Source: Panacagrimonas sp963975245
GTDB lineage: Bacteria; Pseudomonadota; Gammaproteobacteria; Nevskiales; Nevskiaceae
Assembly: GCA_963975245.1 (NCBI GenBank)
Contig: CAXBFJ010000002.1
Location: 124,001-188,000 of the forward strand
Direction: 5' to 3'
DNA: 64,000 bases
Positions 1-8,351 of the stretch are shown here, piece by piece. Each line of letters opens with the position of its first letter. Position 1 is the first letter of the stretch. The notes under the pieces were generated by a model. That model worked only from the letters and a program-made list of their open reading frames with translations. It was not told the DNA's origin and did not search any database. The position numbers and the translations under genes were made by a program.

Positions 1-1220
1 CTCAGAGAGGGCAGTACTTCCACGCCGCTGTACTCATGGTCCTCAACACGTAGTCCGACGATGGTGGCAACGGTGGGTGACAACTTCACTTCGTCCTGGG
101 CATAAATGCTGACAGTGGTCGCGCTTTGCTCATCGACCTGAAATGACTGCTGCATGCCGTTACTCACTTCATCCGCTGTGAGTCTGAATCCGCCGCCTAG
201 GGTGATCTGATGAGCGCCGAAGGCGCTCGGGCGCAGTTGTGCGTCAATGTCGTAGTTGTGCAAACGATAGCGGCCGAAGACGGGGAGCAAAGTGTCTGCG
301 TAGGCATACGCGGCCTGCACTTCATAATCTCCGAGAAAGGAGTCTCCCTGCAGGCGGCCCCTGATGTTGGCGCCTTCGTTCTTCTGTGTTGCCGGGATCA
401 GGGCGACGAACGGCGCACTCGGAACCGGAATGAATGTTTCCTCATCAGATTCCACTTCGAAAATTTCTCCGCTGACGTTCCACCGTCCGCCGTTGGCGAA
501 GTAACCATCCATGCGTAGCCCGCCGGAATGATTCTCGTATTCGTCGCGGGCATCCTTGCCATCGATGCTCTCGAAAGGGCGCGCAGTCTCAAAGGTTCCA
601 TACGCTCGGTAATGAACGCGCGAATTTGCGATCTGGCCGCCATATCGAATCTGCGCTGAGCTGCCGTGTCGGTCGCCGCTGCCGGCTGTCAGCTGAAGCC
701 CGCTGGTGGCGACCGATGACTTGGAGATTATATTGATCACACCGTTGACCGCGTTGGTCCCCCAAATCACGGCACCCGGTCCACGAATGACCTCGATGCG
801 CTCGATATCGGTCAGGGGCAGGAGCAGCGTTTCCCAGAAAACCCCAGAGAATGCGGGGTGGTAGGCATTGCGACCATCCACCAGAACCAGCAGTTTGTTG
901 GAAAACCGATCATTGAATCCGCGGATGGAGACGGACCAGCGATTGGCAGACAGGCGTACGGCATCCACGCCCGGCGCCATTCGCAGGGCTTCGGGGATGC
1001 TCTTTGCCCCGGAGCGCTGAATATCTTCAGAGGAGATGACAAAGACAGCGGCCGCTGCGTCACTGAGTCGTTCACTGCGACGCGAAACGGATGTCACTTC
1101 CTTCTGTAGAAGATCATCCAGTTTGAGACTGGCAAGGGTGGCGGACTTTGATTCCGGTATCGGTGCCCAGCACATCAGTGCGGCAATCAATACTGCCCCC
1201 AGTTTCGGTTCCGATTTCAT
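1..1220 (-). CDS. TonB-dependent outer-membrane receptor (3' end cut by window edge)
   Basis: The reading frame is open from an ATG at 1220 to the left edge (406 codons), so only the C-terminal barrel is missing. The protein has a signal-peptide-like N-terminus. A plug domain follows at about residues 40-165, with landmarks DIQRSGAKSIPEALRMAPGV, SIRGFNDRFSNKLLVLVDGR and IEVIRGPGAVIWGTNAVNGV. The visible part of the barrel comes after it. The family imports siderophores, cobalamin or other large ligands across the outer membrane using TonB energy; the ligand cannot be read from the sequence. The gene starts 34 bp after the stop of the GGDEF-EAL gene on the same strand, so the two are probably co-transcribed. 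This pairing suggests c-di-GMP-linked control or sensing (inference). Confidence 0.9.
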   Translation of the reverse strand, partial: MKSEPKLGAVLIAALMCWAPIPESKSATLASLKLDDLLQKEVTSVSRRSERLSDAAAAVFVISSEDIQRSGAKSIPEALRMAPGVDAVRLSANRWSVSIRGFNDRFSNKLLVLVDGRNAYHPAFSGVFWETLLLPLTDIERIEVIRGPGAVIWGTNAVNGVINIISKSSVATSGLQLTAGSGDRHGSSAQIRYGGQIANSRVHYRAYGTFETARPFESIDGKDARDEYENHSGGLRMDGYFANGGRWNVSGEIFEVESDEETFIPVPSAPFVALIPATQKNEGANIRGRLQGDSFLGDYEVQAAYAYADTLLPVFGRYRLHNYDIDAQLRPSAFGAHQITLGGGFRLTADEVSNGMQQSFQVDEQSATTVSIYAQDEVKLSPTVATIVGLRVEDHEYSGVEVLPSL

Positions 1221-1254
1221 TTCAGTGGCTCGCTTTGAAAACGATGTAGGAATT

Positions 1255-3228
1255 TCATATGGCGCTCTTGCGTTGGCGATACCGGGAGCACAACGCCGGA
1301 ATCTTCTGGATGGATACGGCGGGGGAGTAGAAGAATCCTTGTAAGGAATCGCAGCCCAGCTTTGTGAGCAGGTCACGCTGTTCATCGTTGGCGACGCCTT
1401 CGGCCGTTGCCTTCAGATCCAGTGCCTGGCACATGGCGAGGATGGCCTTGACGATGGCCATATCGCCTTTGTCGCCAGGCAGACCGGACACAAATGACTG
1501 GTCAATTTTCAGGGTGGTTATTGGCAGTGACTTGATATAGCTCATGGATGAATAGCCGGTGCCAAAATCATCCAGCGCGATGCGGACCCCCAGGCTTGCG
1601 ATCTCATCGAGTTGCCGAGCGGCCTTTTTCGCCCCCTTGATGAGCACCGCTTCGGTGATCTCCAGTTCCAGGCACTGGGGCGGAAGGCCGGAGGTCTCCA
1701 GTGCCTGGCGTACGATGTCGACGAAATCATTCTGATGAACCTGCGCCGGGCTGATGTTTACCGCCAGTCGCAGGTGACCGCCAAAGTGATCCATCAGCAT
1801 GGCGACCTGGGTGCAGGCGCGATTCAGAATCCAGGCGCCCAGCGGGACAATCAGCCCGGTCGTCTCGGCAATGGGAATGAATTCGGCAGGGCTCAGAGAT
1901 TCTCCGCCGCCGATTTCCCAGCGAACAAGGGCTTCAACGCCTTCAATCGTGCCATCGGAGGTACTTACGATGGGCTGGTATTCCAGCCTGAATTCTTCAG
2001 CGCCTGGCGTCGCATCGATGGCACTGCGCAGGCGACTGGTAATAAACAGTTTGCGTTGTGCTATCCGGGTGAGTTCATCGTCGTAGTAGCGGACCTGATC
2101 GCGGCCCGACTCCTTTGCGTGATACATCGCCGAGTCAGCGTGCTGAATCAGCGCGGTTGCCGACGCACCGTCGCGCGGAAACACCGCGACCCCAACGCTG
2201 CATGACACACGAATGGAGTGATCATCAATTTCGTAGGGCTGACGCAAGGCAACGCAGATCCGGTCTGCGGCGCCGAAGGCCACTTCCGATTTTCCGATGC
2301 GTGGCAGGAGTGCAGTGAACTCGTCACCCCCCAGCCGGGCAGCTTGCAGTTCGTTCTCTGAATTAGCCATGCGGCTGACCGTGTCGGAAGCTCTCAATAC
2401 GCCCGTGATCCTGCGTGCCGCTTCGATCAGCACGGCGTCGCCTACCTCGTGACCCAGGCTATCGTTGACGCCCTTGAAGCCGTCCACGTCGATGTACATC
2501 AGCATCATGCCCTTGCCTTCTCGCCGGGCAATATTCAGTTCGGTCTCAAGTTGCAGCATGAATCCGCGTCGGTTCCTCAGGCCGGTGAGGCTGTCAAAAT
2601 TCGCGAGACGGGTGATGCGTCGTTCGCGGTCTGAAATCTGCCGCATGAGATTGTTGAAACCGGTGGATAGCTGATCGACCTCTGAAATGTCCGAATTCTG
2701 TGCTCGGAGCGAGTAGTCGGCGGAGTCCGACACATGCGTCATCAGCTGGCTGAGTTTCTTCAACGGCGTAGAGATGGAGCTGTTTAGCCGGCCCAGACCC
2801 AGCGATACCAATGACATGATCAGGACCAGACTGATACACACTGTACTGGTGATGGCGGCGGTTTCGCGTACGACCTGGCTCGTGCTGACCAGCATGTCCA
2901 GCCTTCCGAGTGTCTGGCCGCGATAACTAATGCTTTGCGAAATAGAAATGGGTTTGGGCTGCAGGAGCAACCATTGCTCGTCGATCAGGCGGTCCGCGTC
3001 TGCCTGCCGATACGTCATCGTCTGAGTGTCGTCACCAGTGCGATGCACCTTGGCGGATTGGACGCCCGCCGAGTCAGACAAGCTGTCCAGATAGCTCGCG
3101 ATCGCTTCGCGATCATTGAATACCAGGGCCGGCGACAAGTAGTCCGCCAGTGATCTTGCCTTTAGGCGGTGGGCCTCAATCAGGCTGCTTCTCAGGCTGG
3201 AACTGACCGTGGCGACAACGATAACCAC
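1255..3228 (-). CDS. Membrane-bound diguanylate cyclase/phosphodiesterase (GGDEF-EAL)
   Basis: Enzyme of c-di-GMP turnover. Counting from the GTG at 3228: periplasmic sensor region about 10-120, transmembrane helix about 126-147, HAMP-like linker to 200, GGDEF domain about 205-370 with intact GGDEF at 300-304, and EAL domain about 410-650. EAL catalytic signatures are intact (VEALVRWE, ITEAVLIKG, DDFGTGYSS, LKIDQSFV, TAEGV). No RxxD inhibitory site precedes GGDEF. The start is doubtful. The frame stays open upstream to 3360 and encodes a hydrophobic run (VLALAFLATVVIVVATV) that would form the first transmembrane helix, yet contains no ATG, GTG or TTG upstream of 3228. ATT at 3357/3354, preceded by GAGGGAG, or CTG at 3276 are alternatives. 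It heads a likely two-gene operon with the TonB receptor. Confidence 0.9.
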   Translation of the reverse strand: MVIVVATVSSSLRSSLIEAHRLKARSLADYLSPALVFNDREAIASYLDSLSDSAGVQSAKVHRTGDDTQTMTYRQADADRLIDEQWLLLQPKPISISQSISYRGQTLGRLDMLVSTSQVVRETAAITSTVCISLVLIMSLVSLGLGRLNSSISTPLKKLSQLMTHVSDSADYSLRAQNSDISEVDQLSTGFNNLMRQISDRERRITRLANFDSLTGLRNRRGFMLQLETELNIARREGKGMMLMYIDVDGFKGVNDSLGHEVGDAVLIEAARRITGVLRASDTVSRMANSENELQAARLGGDEFTALLPRIGKSEVAFGAADRICVALRQPYEIDDHSIRVSCSVGVAVFPRDGASATALIQHADSAMYHAKESGRDQVRYYDDELTRIAQRKLFITSRLRSAIDATPGAEEFRLEYQPIVSTSDGTIEGVEALVRWEIGGGESLSPAEFIPIAETTGLIVPLGAWILNRACTQVAMLMDHFGGHLRLAVNISPAQVHQNDFVDIVRQALETSGLPPQCLELEITEAVLIKGAKKAARQLDEIASLGVRIALDDFGTGYSSMSYIKSLPITTLKIDQSFVSGLPGDKGDMAIVKAILAMCQALDLKATAEGVANDEQRDLLTKLGCDSLQGFFYSPAVSIQKIPALCSRYRQRKSAI

Positions 3229-3360
3229 CGTCGCCAGGAAAGCAAGAGCCAGGACTTTGAGATTGATTTTGAACAGGCGCGCGCTGACAGACTCTGCCGC
3301 AGAGTGACAATCTGCGGCACGCCGCTCGCGCTCATTTAGCTGATGTTCAGAAATAATCCA

Positions 3361-3748
3361 TCACTCCCTCGCTGCGCCGATCGCATGGGAATACGCGTCG
3401 GTGGCCCCCTGCGTTACGGGCCTTGCCGATAGGCCAAGACCGCAAGCGCTTGATCTGGAAACGCTCTACCCTTTTCTTGTGTTGAGATTGTTGCGCCCAC
3501 CAACTTCGATGTGTATCTCTAGCGCCAGAAGGCCGCTGTCGCCCGACCAAGTACCTGATCGGGCCGTCGGGTTTCGGGTGCTTTCATTAATTTGCAGCAT
3601 TTGCAGTATCAGGCAAGCACTGTGCCTCTGGCGCATCGACGAATGTCTGGTTGCCATGATTGACGTAGGCTTTCGTCTCGAGGAGTGACTCACGATCTGA
3701 CACACGACCGGGCAGCACAAGGCAGGCAGATCCAGCAGAGATAAATTG
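3361..3748. other. Divergent intergenic region, GGDEF-EAL / cydAB
   Basis: About 390 bp separate the GGDEF-EAL frame and cydA. The region must hold the divergent promoters. I found no convincing gene, no clear FNR or ArcA palindrome, and no terminator by eye. GAGGGAG, on the minus strand at about 3366-3372, may be the ribosome-binding site of the GGDEF-EAL gene. Confidence 0.5.
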
Positions 3749-5137
3749 ATGGACGCATTACTCCTCTCGCGAATCCAGTTTGGTTTCACCATCGGGTTCC
3801 ATATTCTTTTTCCGACGCTGACCATCGGTCTGGCCTGGTTTCTGGTTTTCTTCGAATGGCGCTGGAAACGTTCCCGGCAAGCCTACTGGCTTGAGCTGTA
3901 TCGCTTCTGGGTCAAGATCTTTGCTTTGACCTTCGGCATGGGCGTGGTATCGGGGCTGGTGCTGTCGTATGAGTTTGGCACCAATTTCAGCCGATTCTCT
4001 GACATGGCCGGCCCTGTTCTGGGGCCGCTCCTGTCCGTAGAGGTGTTGACCGCTTTTTTTGTAGAGGCCGGCTTTCTCGGCATCATGCTCTTTGGCTGGG
4101 ACAAGGTAGGTCCCAGGCTGCATTTCCTGGCCACGTTGCTGGTGGCCCTAGGTACCAGTAACTCCGCGTTCTGGATCCTGTCAGCCAACAGTTTCATGCA
4201 TACCCCTCAGGGTGCTGTATGGGTGGATGGCCAGCTCGTTCCGCAGGACTGGTGGCAGGTCGTCTTCAATCCTTCATTCGGATACCGGCTGGTGCATATG
4301 CTCCTTGCCTCGCTGCTGACCACGGCGCTGGTCGTCGCCGGTGGGTCAGCCTGGTGTCTGGCCAAGGATGTTTATCGGGGCGCTGGATTGGCGGGCCTAC
4401 GCAGTGCCATCACCGTGCTCGCCATCGTTGCCCCGCTGCAGATTGTGGTAGGTGATTTCCACGGTCTGAACGTTCGCGAGCATCAGCCGATGAAGGTGGC
4501 GGCGATGGAGGGCTTGTGGGAGACACGCACCCAGGCCCCGCTGCTTTTATTCGCCATTCCAGATGAATCTGCTGAGCGCAATGATCTGGAAATCGCCATA
4601 CCCGGGTTGGCCAGCCTGATTCTCACGCATTCGTTTGACGGCGAGGTGCAGGGGCTGAAGGAAGTTGCTGCGGAAATGCGCCCCCCGGTGCTGCCGGTGT
4701 TTTTCGGCTTTCGCATCATGGTCGCACTGGGTTTAGTTTTCCTTGCGCTCGGTGCGTGGGGCGTGTGGCGCTGGTGGGGCGGGAAGCTCGAAACCGACGC
4801 CAGAATGCTGAGGGCCTTCATGCTTGCAACGCCGCTCGGATTCATCGCTACGTTGGCGGGGTGGATCGTGGCTGAGACTGGCCGCCAGCCATGGCTGATC
4901 AACGGACTGATCCTGACCCGGGACGGTGCCTCGGATATCTCCGCGGCGACCGTGGCAACTTCGCTGACCCTGTTCGTCATTGTGTACTGCATCCTGTTCT
5001 TCGCTTACGTCTACTTTGTACTGGCATTGGTCAGAACCGGACCGAACCTGCCTGCGCATCACCCGAAAGCTATTCGCGGTGCGCGACCCGGAGAATTGCG
5101 GGAAGAAGACTCCGAAGCTGACGAGGGGCGCAACTGA
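3749..5137 (+). CDS. cydA: Cytochrome bd-type ubiquinol oxidase subunit I (CioA/CydA)
   Basis: Inner-membrane subunit that oxidises quinol and carries the hemes of the bd terminal oxidase. It has 462 aa, shorter than E. coli CydA (522 aa), so it belongs to the short Q-loop, cyanide-insensitive-oxidase-like class. Visible family residues: His18 (IGFHILFPTLTIG), Glu99 and Glu106, His183 (GYRLVHMLLA), Lys249/Glu254 (HQPMKVAAMEG), Met324 and GRQPW at 378-382. The start is ATG 3749; a TTG directly before it at 3746 is less likely. cydB follows after a 1-bp gap and a DUF2474 gene overlaps the end of cydB, giving a three-gene oxidase operon. Confidence 0.96.
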   Translation: MDALLLSRIQFGFTIGFHILFPTLTIGLAWFLVFFEWRWKRSRQAYWLELYRFWVKIFALTFGMGVVSGLVLSYEFGTNFSRFSDMAGPVLGPLLSVEVLTAFFVEAGFLGIMLFGWDKVGPRLHFLATLLVALGTSNSAFWILSANSFMHTPQGAVWVDGQLVPQDWWQVVFNPSFGYRLVHMLLASLLTTALVVAGGSAWCLAKDVYRGAGLAGLRSAITVLAIVAPLQIVVGDFHGLNVREHQPMKVAAMEGLWETRTQAPLLLFAIPDESAERNDLEIAIPGLASLILTHSFDGEVQGLKEVAAEMRPPVLPVFFGFRIMVALGLVFLALGAWGVWRWWGGKLETDARMLRAFMLATPLGFIATLAGWIVAETGRQPWLINGLILTRDGASDISAATVATSLTLFVIVYCILFFAYVYFVLALVRTGPNLPAHHPKAIRGARPGELREEDSEADEGRN

Positions 5138-5138
5138 T

Positions 5139-6140
5139 ATGGACCTGACCCTCATCCTCGCTGGCGTGATCGTGTTTGGCCTGGGCGCTTACGTCATTCT
5201 CGATGGCTTTGATCTTGGCGTGGGCATCTTGATGCCGTGGCTGCCGGACGAAGATTGCCGTGACATTGCGGTGGCCAGCATCACGCCTGTCTGGGACGGC
5301 AACGAAACCTGGCTGATCCTGGGCGGCGCCGTGTTGTTTGGCGCCTTCCCGCTGGCGTATGCGATTGCACTGCCCGCGTTTTATATACCGACCATGGCGA
5401 TGTTGTTTGCCCTGATCTTTCGCGGCGTCGCATTTGAGTTTCGGGTCAAGGCAAAGCGCACGCGAGCCTGGTGGAACCTGGCGTTGTCTGCGGGCTCGAC
5501 GCTAGCGGCTTTCTCGCAGGGACTGATCCTGGGCGGGCTGCTGGAAGGCGTGAAAATCGAGGGGCGGGCATTTGCGGGCGGCCCATTTGACTGGCTCACG
5601 CCGTTTTCCGTGGTGACCGGGCTTGGCATGGTCAGTGGCTATGTATTGCTGGGCGCGACCTGGCTTAACCTGAAAACCAAGGGATATTTGAAAGCCTATG
5701 CGCGCCGCTGCGCCCATCTGGGCCTGTACGCCTCGCTTGTTGCGCTCGCAGTGGTTTCCATCTACACGCCACTCAAGTTCCCGGAGATTGCGCAGCGATG
5801 GTTCGGTGACAACAACTGGTTGAGTCTGGCGCCGGTGCCGCTGGCGACGGCGGTCGTTGCGATCTCGCTGTTTCGCGAACTGCGCCGGCACAGTGATGCA
5901 GCGCCGTTCTTCTACGCCATTGCCCTTTTCGCGCTCGGCTATATCGGTATTGGCATCAGCCTGTGGCCACACATATTGCCGCCCAGCCTCAGTATCTATG
6001 ACGCTGCTGCGCCCGAAGCGTCTCAGATGTTCGTGCTGGTGGCACTGGCATTTTCATTGCCCATGGTCCTGATCTACACCGCTTACGCATACTGGGTGTT
6101 CCGCGGCAAGGTTGAATCCGGTGATGGCTACGGACACTGA
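5139..6140 (+). CDS. cydB: Cytochrome bd-type ubiquinol oxidase subunit II (CioB/CydB)
   Basis: Second inner-membrane subunit of the bd oxidase, 333 aa, almost all transmembrane. Family landmarks are the N-terminal VILDGFDLGVGILMPWL and the PVWDGNETWLILGGAVLFGA stretch that packs against subunit I. ATG 5139 follows the cydA stop by one base and has GAGGGG at 5123-5128 as ribosome-binding site. A longer in-frame extension into cydA exists but has no merit. The last 17 bases overlap the downstream DUF2474 gene, which suggests coupled translation. Confidence 0.96.
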   Translation: MDLTLILAGVIVFGLGAYVILDGFDLGVGILMPWLPDEDCRDIAVASITPVWDGNETWLILGGAVLFGAFPLAYAIALPAFYIPTMAMLFALIFRGVAFEFRVKAKRTRAWWNLALSAGSTLAAFSQGLILGGLLEGVKIEGRAFAGGPFDWLTPFSVVTGLGMVSGYVLLGATWLNLKTKGYLKAYARRCAHLGLYASLVALAVVSIYTPLKFPEIAQRWFGDNNWLSLAPVPLATAVVAISLFRELRRHSDAAPFFYAIALFALGYIGIGISLWPHILPPSLSIYDAAAPEASQMFVLVALAFSLPMVLIYTAYAYWVFRGKVESGDGYGH

Positions 6141-6273
6141 GCGCTCCGCATCAGGGCGCAACGCAAAGCGCTTGCGGCAATGGCTCTGGTTCGTCGCGCT
6201 ATGGGCTGGGGGCGTGTTGCTGCTGCTGGTGGTGTCGTCGATATTTCGAGGCCTGATATCCGCTGTCGGTTAG
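6124..6273 (+). CDS. DUF2474 small subunit of CIO-type bd oxidase
   Basis: A 49-aa protein that starts at an ATG inside the end of cydB (17-bp overlap, +1 frame). It has a basic, Trp-rich entry (KRLRQWLWFVALWAGGV) followed by one transmembrane helix (VLLLLVVSSIF). This matches the size, position and pattern of DUF2474 proteins, the small single-helix partners (CydX-like role) found at the end of cyanide-insensitive oxidase operons. Its stop overlaps by 4 bp the stop of hvfC on the opposite strand. Confidence 0.8.
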   Translation: MATDTERSASGRNAKRLRQWLWFVALWAGGVLLLLVVSSIFRGLISAVG

Positions 6274-7058
6274 CGCGGCTGCTCAGGCCAGCGTGTCCCC
6301 ACCACGATATCTCGATCGCGCAAACTGGCCAGGAGTGCCTGCCCGCCTTCGATGACCTGTTCGGGCTGCGGATGATTCAACTCAGTCGCAATCTGTTGCA
6401 TGAGTTGGCTGCCACTTGAAGTTGGATTTTCCTCAATCAGCTGCAACAGGCGTGCTGTGACAGCGTTGATCTCCATGAACTTCACCGCGTATTGGCGCGT
6501 CCGGTAGACGACCAGATAGCTCGGCTCGGCTGGCGGCTGCTCCGGTTGGAAGTCGACGCTGATGCGGTGGACCGGCCACACGTATGCCATGGGCCAGGCC
6601 AGCGGTGAGACCATCGGCGGCGCCTGCATCGGGTCACCATTGGGATCTGCCAGTTCCGGCGTCAGTTCTTCCTCCGAAACGCTGAGCGCCAGTTCAACCC
6701 ATTCGTAGTGGGCCAGTTCGCACAAGAAGGGGGGATCGTCAGGGTGCTCACCGCGTTCCGACTGCAGGTAATGCAGGAACTCCTCAGGCATCTCATGAAA
6801 CAGCGGCGAGCGCGCCTGATGCCGCGTGTAGTAATCACGAATGCGTGCATGCCAGACCGCGTCGCTCGACAGCTTCCTCAACACCGGGTAGGCATTGGCC
6901 AGAAAGCTTTCCACATTGTTGTAGAACAACTCGCGATAAATTTTCAGTCGCCGATCTTCAATGCCTTCCGGTGCGCGGTGCAATTCGGGGTTTCTCAGAT
7001 GCGCTGCAAACGCGTACTGCAATTCCTGAAAATGGGGTCGGGCCGTTGGGTCAGACAT
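6270..7058 (-). CDS. hvfC: HvfC/BufC-type RiPP maturation partner (DUF2063)
   Basis: 262 aa. The N-terminal DUF2063 domain (about 8-100) has the family pattern RRLKIYRELFYNNVESFLAN followed by YPVLRKL; a winged-helix-like C-terminal part follows. In HvfBC/BufBC systems this protein is the partner of the MNIO enzyme and helps it bind the precursor peptide. Here the ATG lies 8 bp inside the 3' end of hvfB, so the two are translationally coupled. The C-terminus contains TARLLQLIEENPTSSGSQL, resembling the helix-turn-helix-like tail seen in this family. Last gene of the operon hvfX-hvfA-hvfB-hvfC. Confidence 0.88.
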   Translation of the reverse strand: MSDPTARPHFQELQYAFAAHLRNPELHRAPEGIEDRRLKIYRELFYNNVESFLANAYPVLRKLSSDAVWHARIRDYYTRHQARSPLFHEMPEEFLHYLQSERGEHPDDPPFLCELAHYEWVELALSVSEEELTPELADPNGDPMQAPPMVSPLAWPMAYVWPVHRISVDFQPEQPPAEPSYLVVYRTRQYAVKFMEINAVTARLLQLIEENPTSSGSQLMQQIATELNHPQPEQVIEGGQALLASLRDRDIVVGTRWPEQPR

Positions 7059-7914
7059 TGAGCGCTTCCCGTAGGCTCACGTCCGGCCGCGAGGCGTGCC
7101 TGGCCTGAATCTGGCGGATATGGTTGATCTCTTCCATCAACTCCGCCATCGGCGGGATACTGAAATCTCGTTCCAGCAGCGTGGGTTTGACACCGCAGCG
7201 TGCATAGGCGCGGTCCAGCAGCTTCCAGACCGGATCAATGACATTGGAGGCGTGCGTGTCCACCCGCAGGTCTTCGGCTTCCACATAGTGTCCGGCGATA
7301 TGAATGTAACGAACGCGCTCGTGTGGCAGCCGGTCAAGAAACTCCATTGCATCGTAGCGATGGTTGATGCTGTTGACGCAGATATTGTTGACGTCCAGTA
7401 GCAGATCGCAGTCGGCCCGCTCTATCACCGCCCGAATGAAATCGATCTCGCTCATTTCCTGCCCGGGCGCTGCGTAGTAGCTAGCGTTCTCGAGCGCGAT
7501 GCGCCGCTCCAGAATGTCTTGCACCCGCCTGACGCGATCGGCCACGTACTCGACAGCTTCGGATGTAAATGGGATCGGCATCAGGTCATAGAGGTGACCA
7601 TCGTCGGAGCAGTAGGTGAGGTGCTCGGTGTAGTCCTGAATCTGGTGCAGATCCAGAAAATTTTTCAAATTCTTGCAGAAGTCTTCGTCCAGATCGGCCG
7701 GGCTGCCGATAGACAGTGAGAGCCCGTGGGTCACGAATGGAAATCGCTCGGTGAGCGCGCGCAGGTCGCGAGCGGCAGTACCGCCGCGGCCCATCCAGTT
7801 CTCCGGTGCAATTTCCAGAAATTGGATGTCGTCCGCTGTCACCTCAGCCAGCGGCTTGATCAATTCACGCCTCAGGCCCAGGCCTGCGCCGTGGATGTTT
7901 GCGATGGTGCTCAC
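7051..7914 (-). CDS. hvfB: MNIO (DUF692) RiPP peptide-modifying oxidase, HvfB/BufB type
   Basis: 287 aa, the usual DUF692 length. MNIO enzymes are TIM-barrel iron oxidases that convert precursor cysteines, for instance into oxazolone plus thioamide (known for HvfB). Signature stretches with likely metal ligands: EIAPENWMG, THGLSLSIGSP, EHLTYCSDDGHLYDLMPIPF, LENASYYA, LLLDVNNICVNSINH, YIHIAGH, DTHASN and LLERDF. Start is the ATG at 7914. The gene lies 126 bp after the precursor gene, with an intrinsic hairpin terminator between them, and overlaps hvfC by 8 bp. The substrate is presumably the EGKCG peptide encoded just upstream. Confidence 0.92.
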   Translation of the reverse strand: MSTIANIHGAGLGLRRELIKPLAEVTADDIQFLEIAPENWMGRGGTAARDLRALTERFPFVTHGLSLSIGSPADLDEDFCKNLKNFLDLHQIQDYTEHLTYCSDDGHLYDLMPIPFTSEAVEYVADRVRRVQDILERRIALENASYYAAPGQEMSEIDFIRAVIERADCDLLLDVNNICVNSINHRYDAMEFLDRLPHERVRYIHIAGHYVEAEDLRVDTHASNVIDPVWKLLDRAYARCGVKPTLLERDFSIPPMAELMEEINHIRQIQARHASRPDVSLREALNV

Positions 7915-7959
7915 AGAAACCGTTCTCGCTCCATGTTGTGCTGCATGCTTGGGTTAATG

Positions 7960-7996
7960 AAAAAAGCCCGACGGCACCCCAAGGCGCCGCCGGGCT
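7960..7996 (-). terminator. Intrinsic terminator/attenuator between precursor and maturase genes
   Basis: On the minus strand an 11-bp hairpin (AGCCCGGCGGC / GCCGTCGGGCT, one mismatch, about 10-nt loop) is followed directly by six T. It sits 44 bp after the hvfA stop and 46 bp before the hvfB start. It should end most transcripts after the precursor gene and let a minority read into hvfBC. Confidence 0.8.
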
Positions 7997-8040
7997 GAAC
8001 TGCAGGCTAGAAAATAGCGGGCAGTTTGGCTAGCGGCTGA

Positions 8041-8271
8041 TTACTTCTTCTCGCCGCACTTGCCTTCACCGCACTTGCCTTCGCCATCCTTCTTTTCACC
8101 GCACTTACCTTCACCACACTTGCCTTCGCCGCACTTGCCTTCACCGGCAACCTGATAGCCGGAACCAAGGTCTGCTGTCTGGAAAACGGACGCCTGAGTG
8201 GCAGCAGTGCTCAGCAGAAAGGCGGCGCCAAGGGCTACGGCCAGCGGTTTCTTGGAAGTCATCTTGCTCAT
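8041..8271 (-). CDS. hvfA: HvfA-type EGKCG-repeat RiPP metallophore precursor
   Basis: A 76-aa precursor peptide. The start is ATG 8271, with AAGGAG 8 nt upstream; an upstream in-frame ATG at 8295 lacks this signal. Residues 1-27 form a secretion signal (basic start, AVALGAAFLLSTAATQA). A short spacer follows, then the C-terminal core with five EGKCG motifs (Cys at 47, 52, 57, 67 and 72), interrupted once by a GEKKDG unit without Cys. EGKCG peptides next to DUF692/DUF2063 genes are the precursors of oxazolin (HvfA in Haemophilus) or bufferins, in which the cysteines are modified to bind copper. The neighbours hvfB, hvfC and hvfX fit this completely. The role in copper buffering is inferred from the family. 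Confidence 0.9.
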   Translation of the reverse strand: MSKMTSKKPLAVALGAAFLLSTAATQASVFQTADLGSGYQVAGEGKCGEGKCGEGKCGEKKDGEGKCGEGKCGEKK

Positions 8272-8285
8272 TGTGAATCTCCTTA

Positions 8286-8297
8286 CTTTGATCAAAG
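8286..8297. promoter_or_regulatory. 12-bp palindrome upstream of hvfA
   Basis: CTTTGATCAAAG is a perfect palindrome 14 bp upstream of the hvfA start codon, just outside the ribosome-binding site. It lies in the 80-bp gap between hvfX and hvfA, where an extra promoter for the precursor may exist. Its function is unknown and a chance occurrence is possible. Confidence 0.3.
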
Positions 8298-8351
8298 CCC
8301 GCTTGGGGCCGGTTGGGGTACAACGGGGGTAATGCGGTTATCTGTTATGGG

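Noticed and set aside
4980..5138. N-terminal extension of cydB
   Set aside because: It lies wholly within cydA and has no membrane-protein character; ATG 5139 has a good ribosome-binding site.
8041..8150. DNA tandem repeat
   Set aside because: The repeats are the codons of the EGKCG motifs of the RiPP precursor, with coding constraint; not a separate repeat element.
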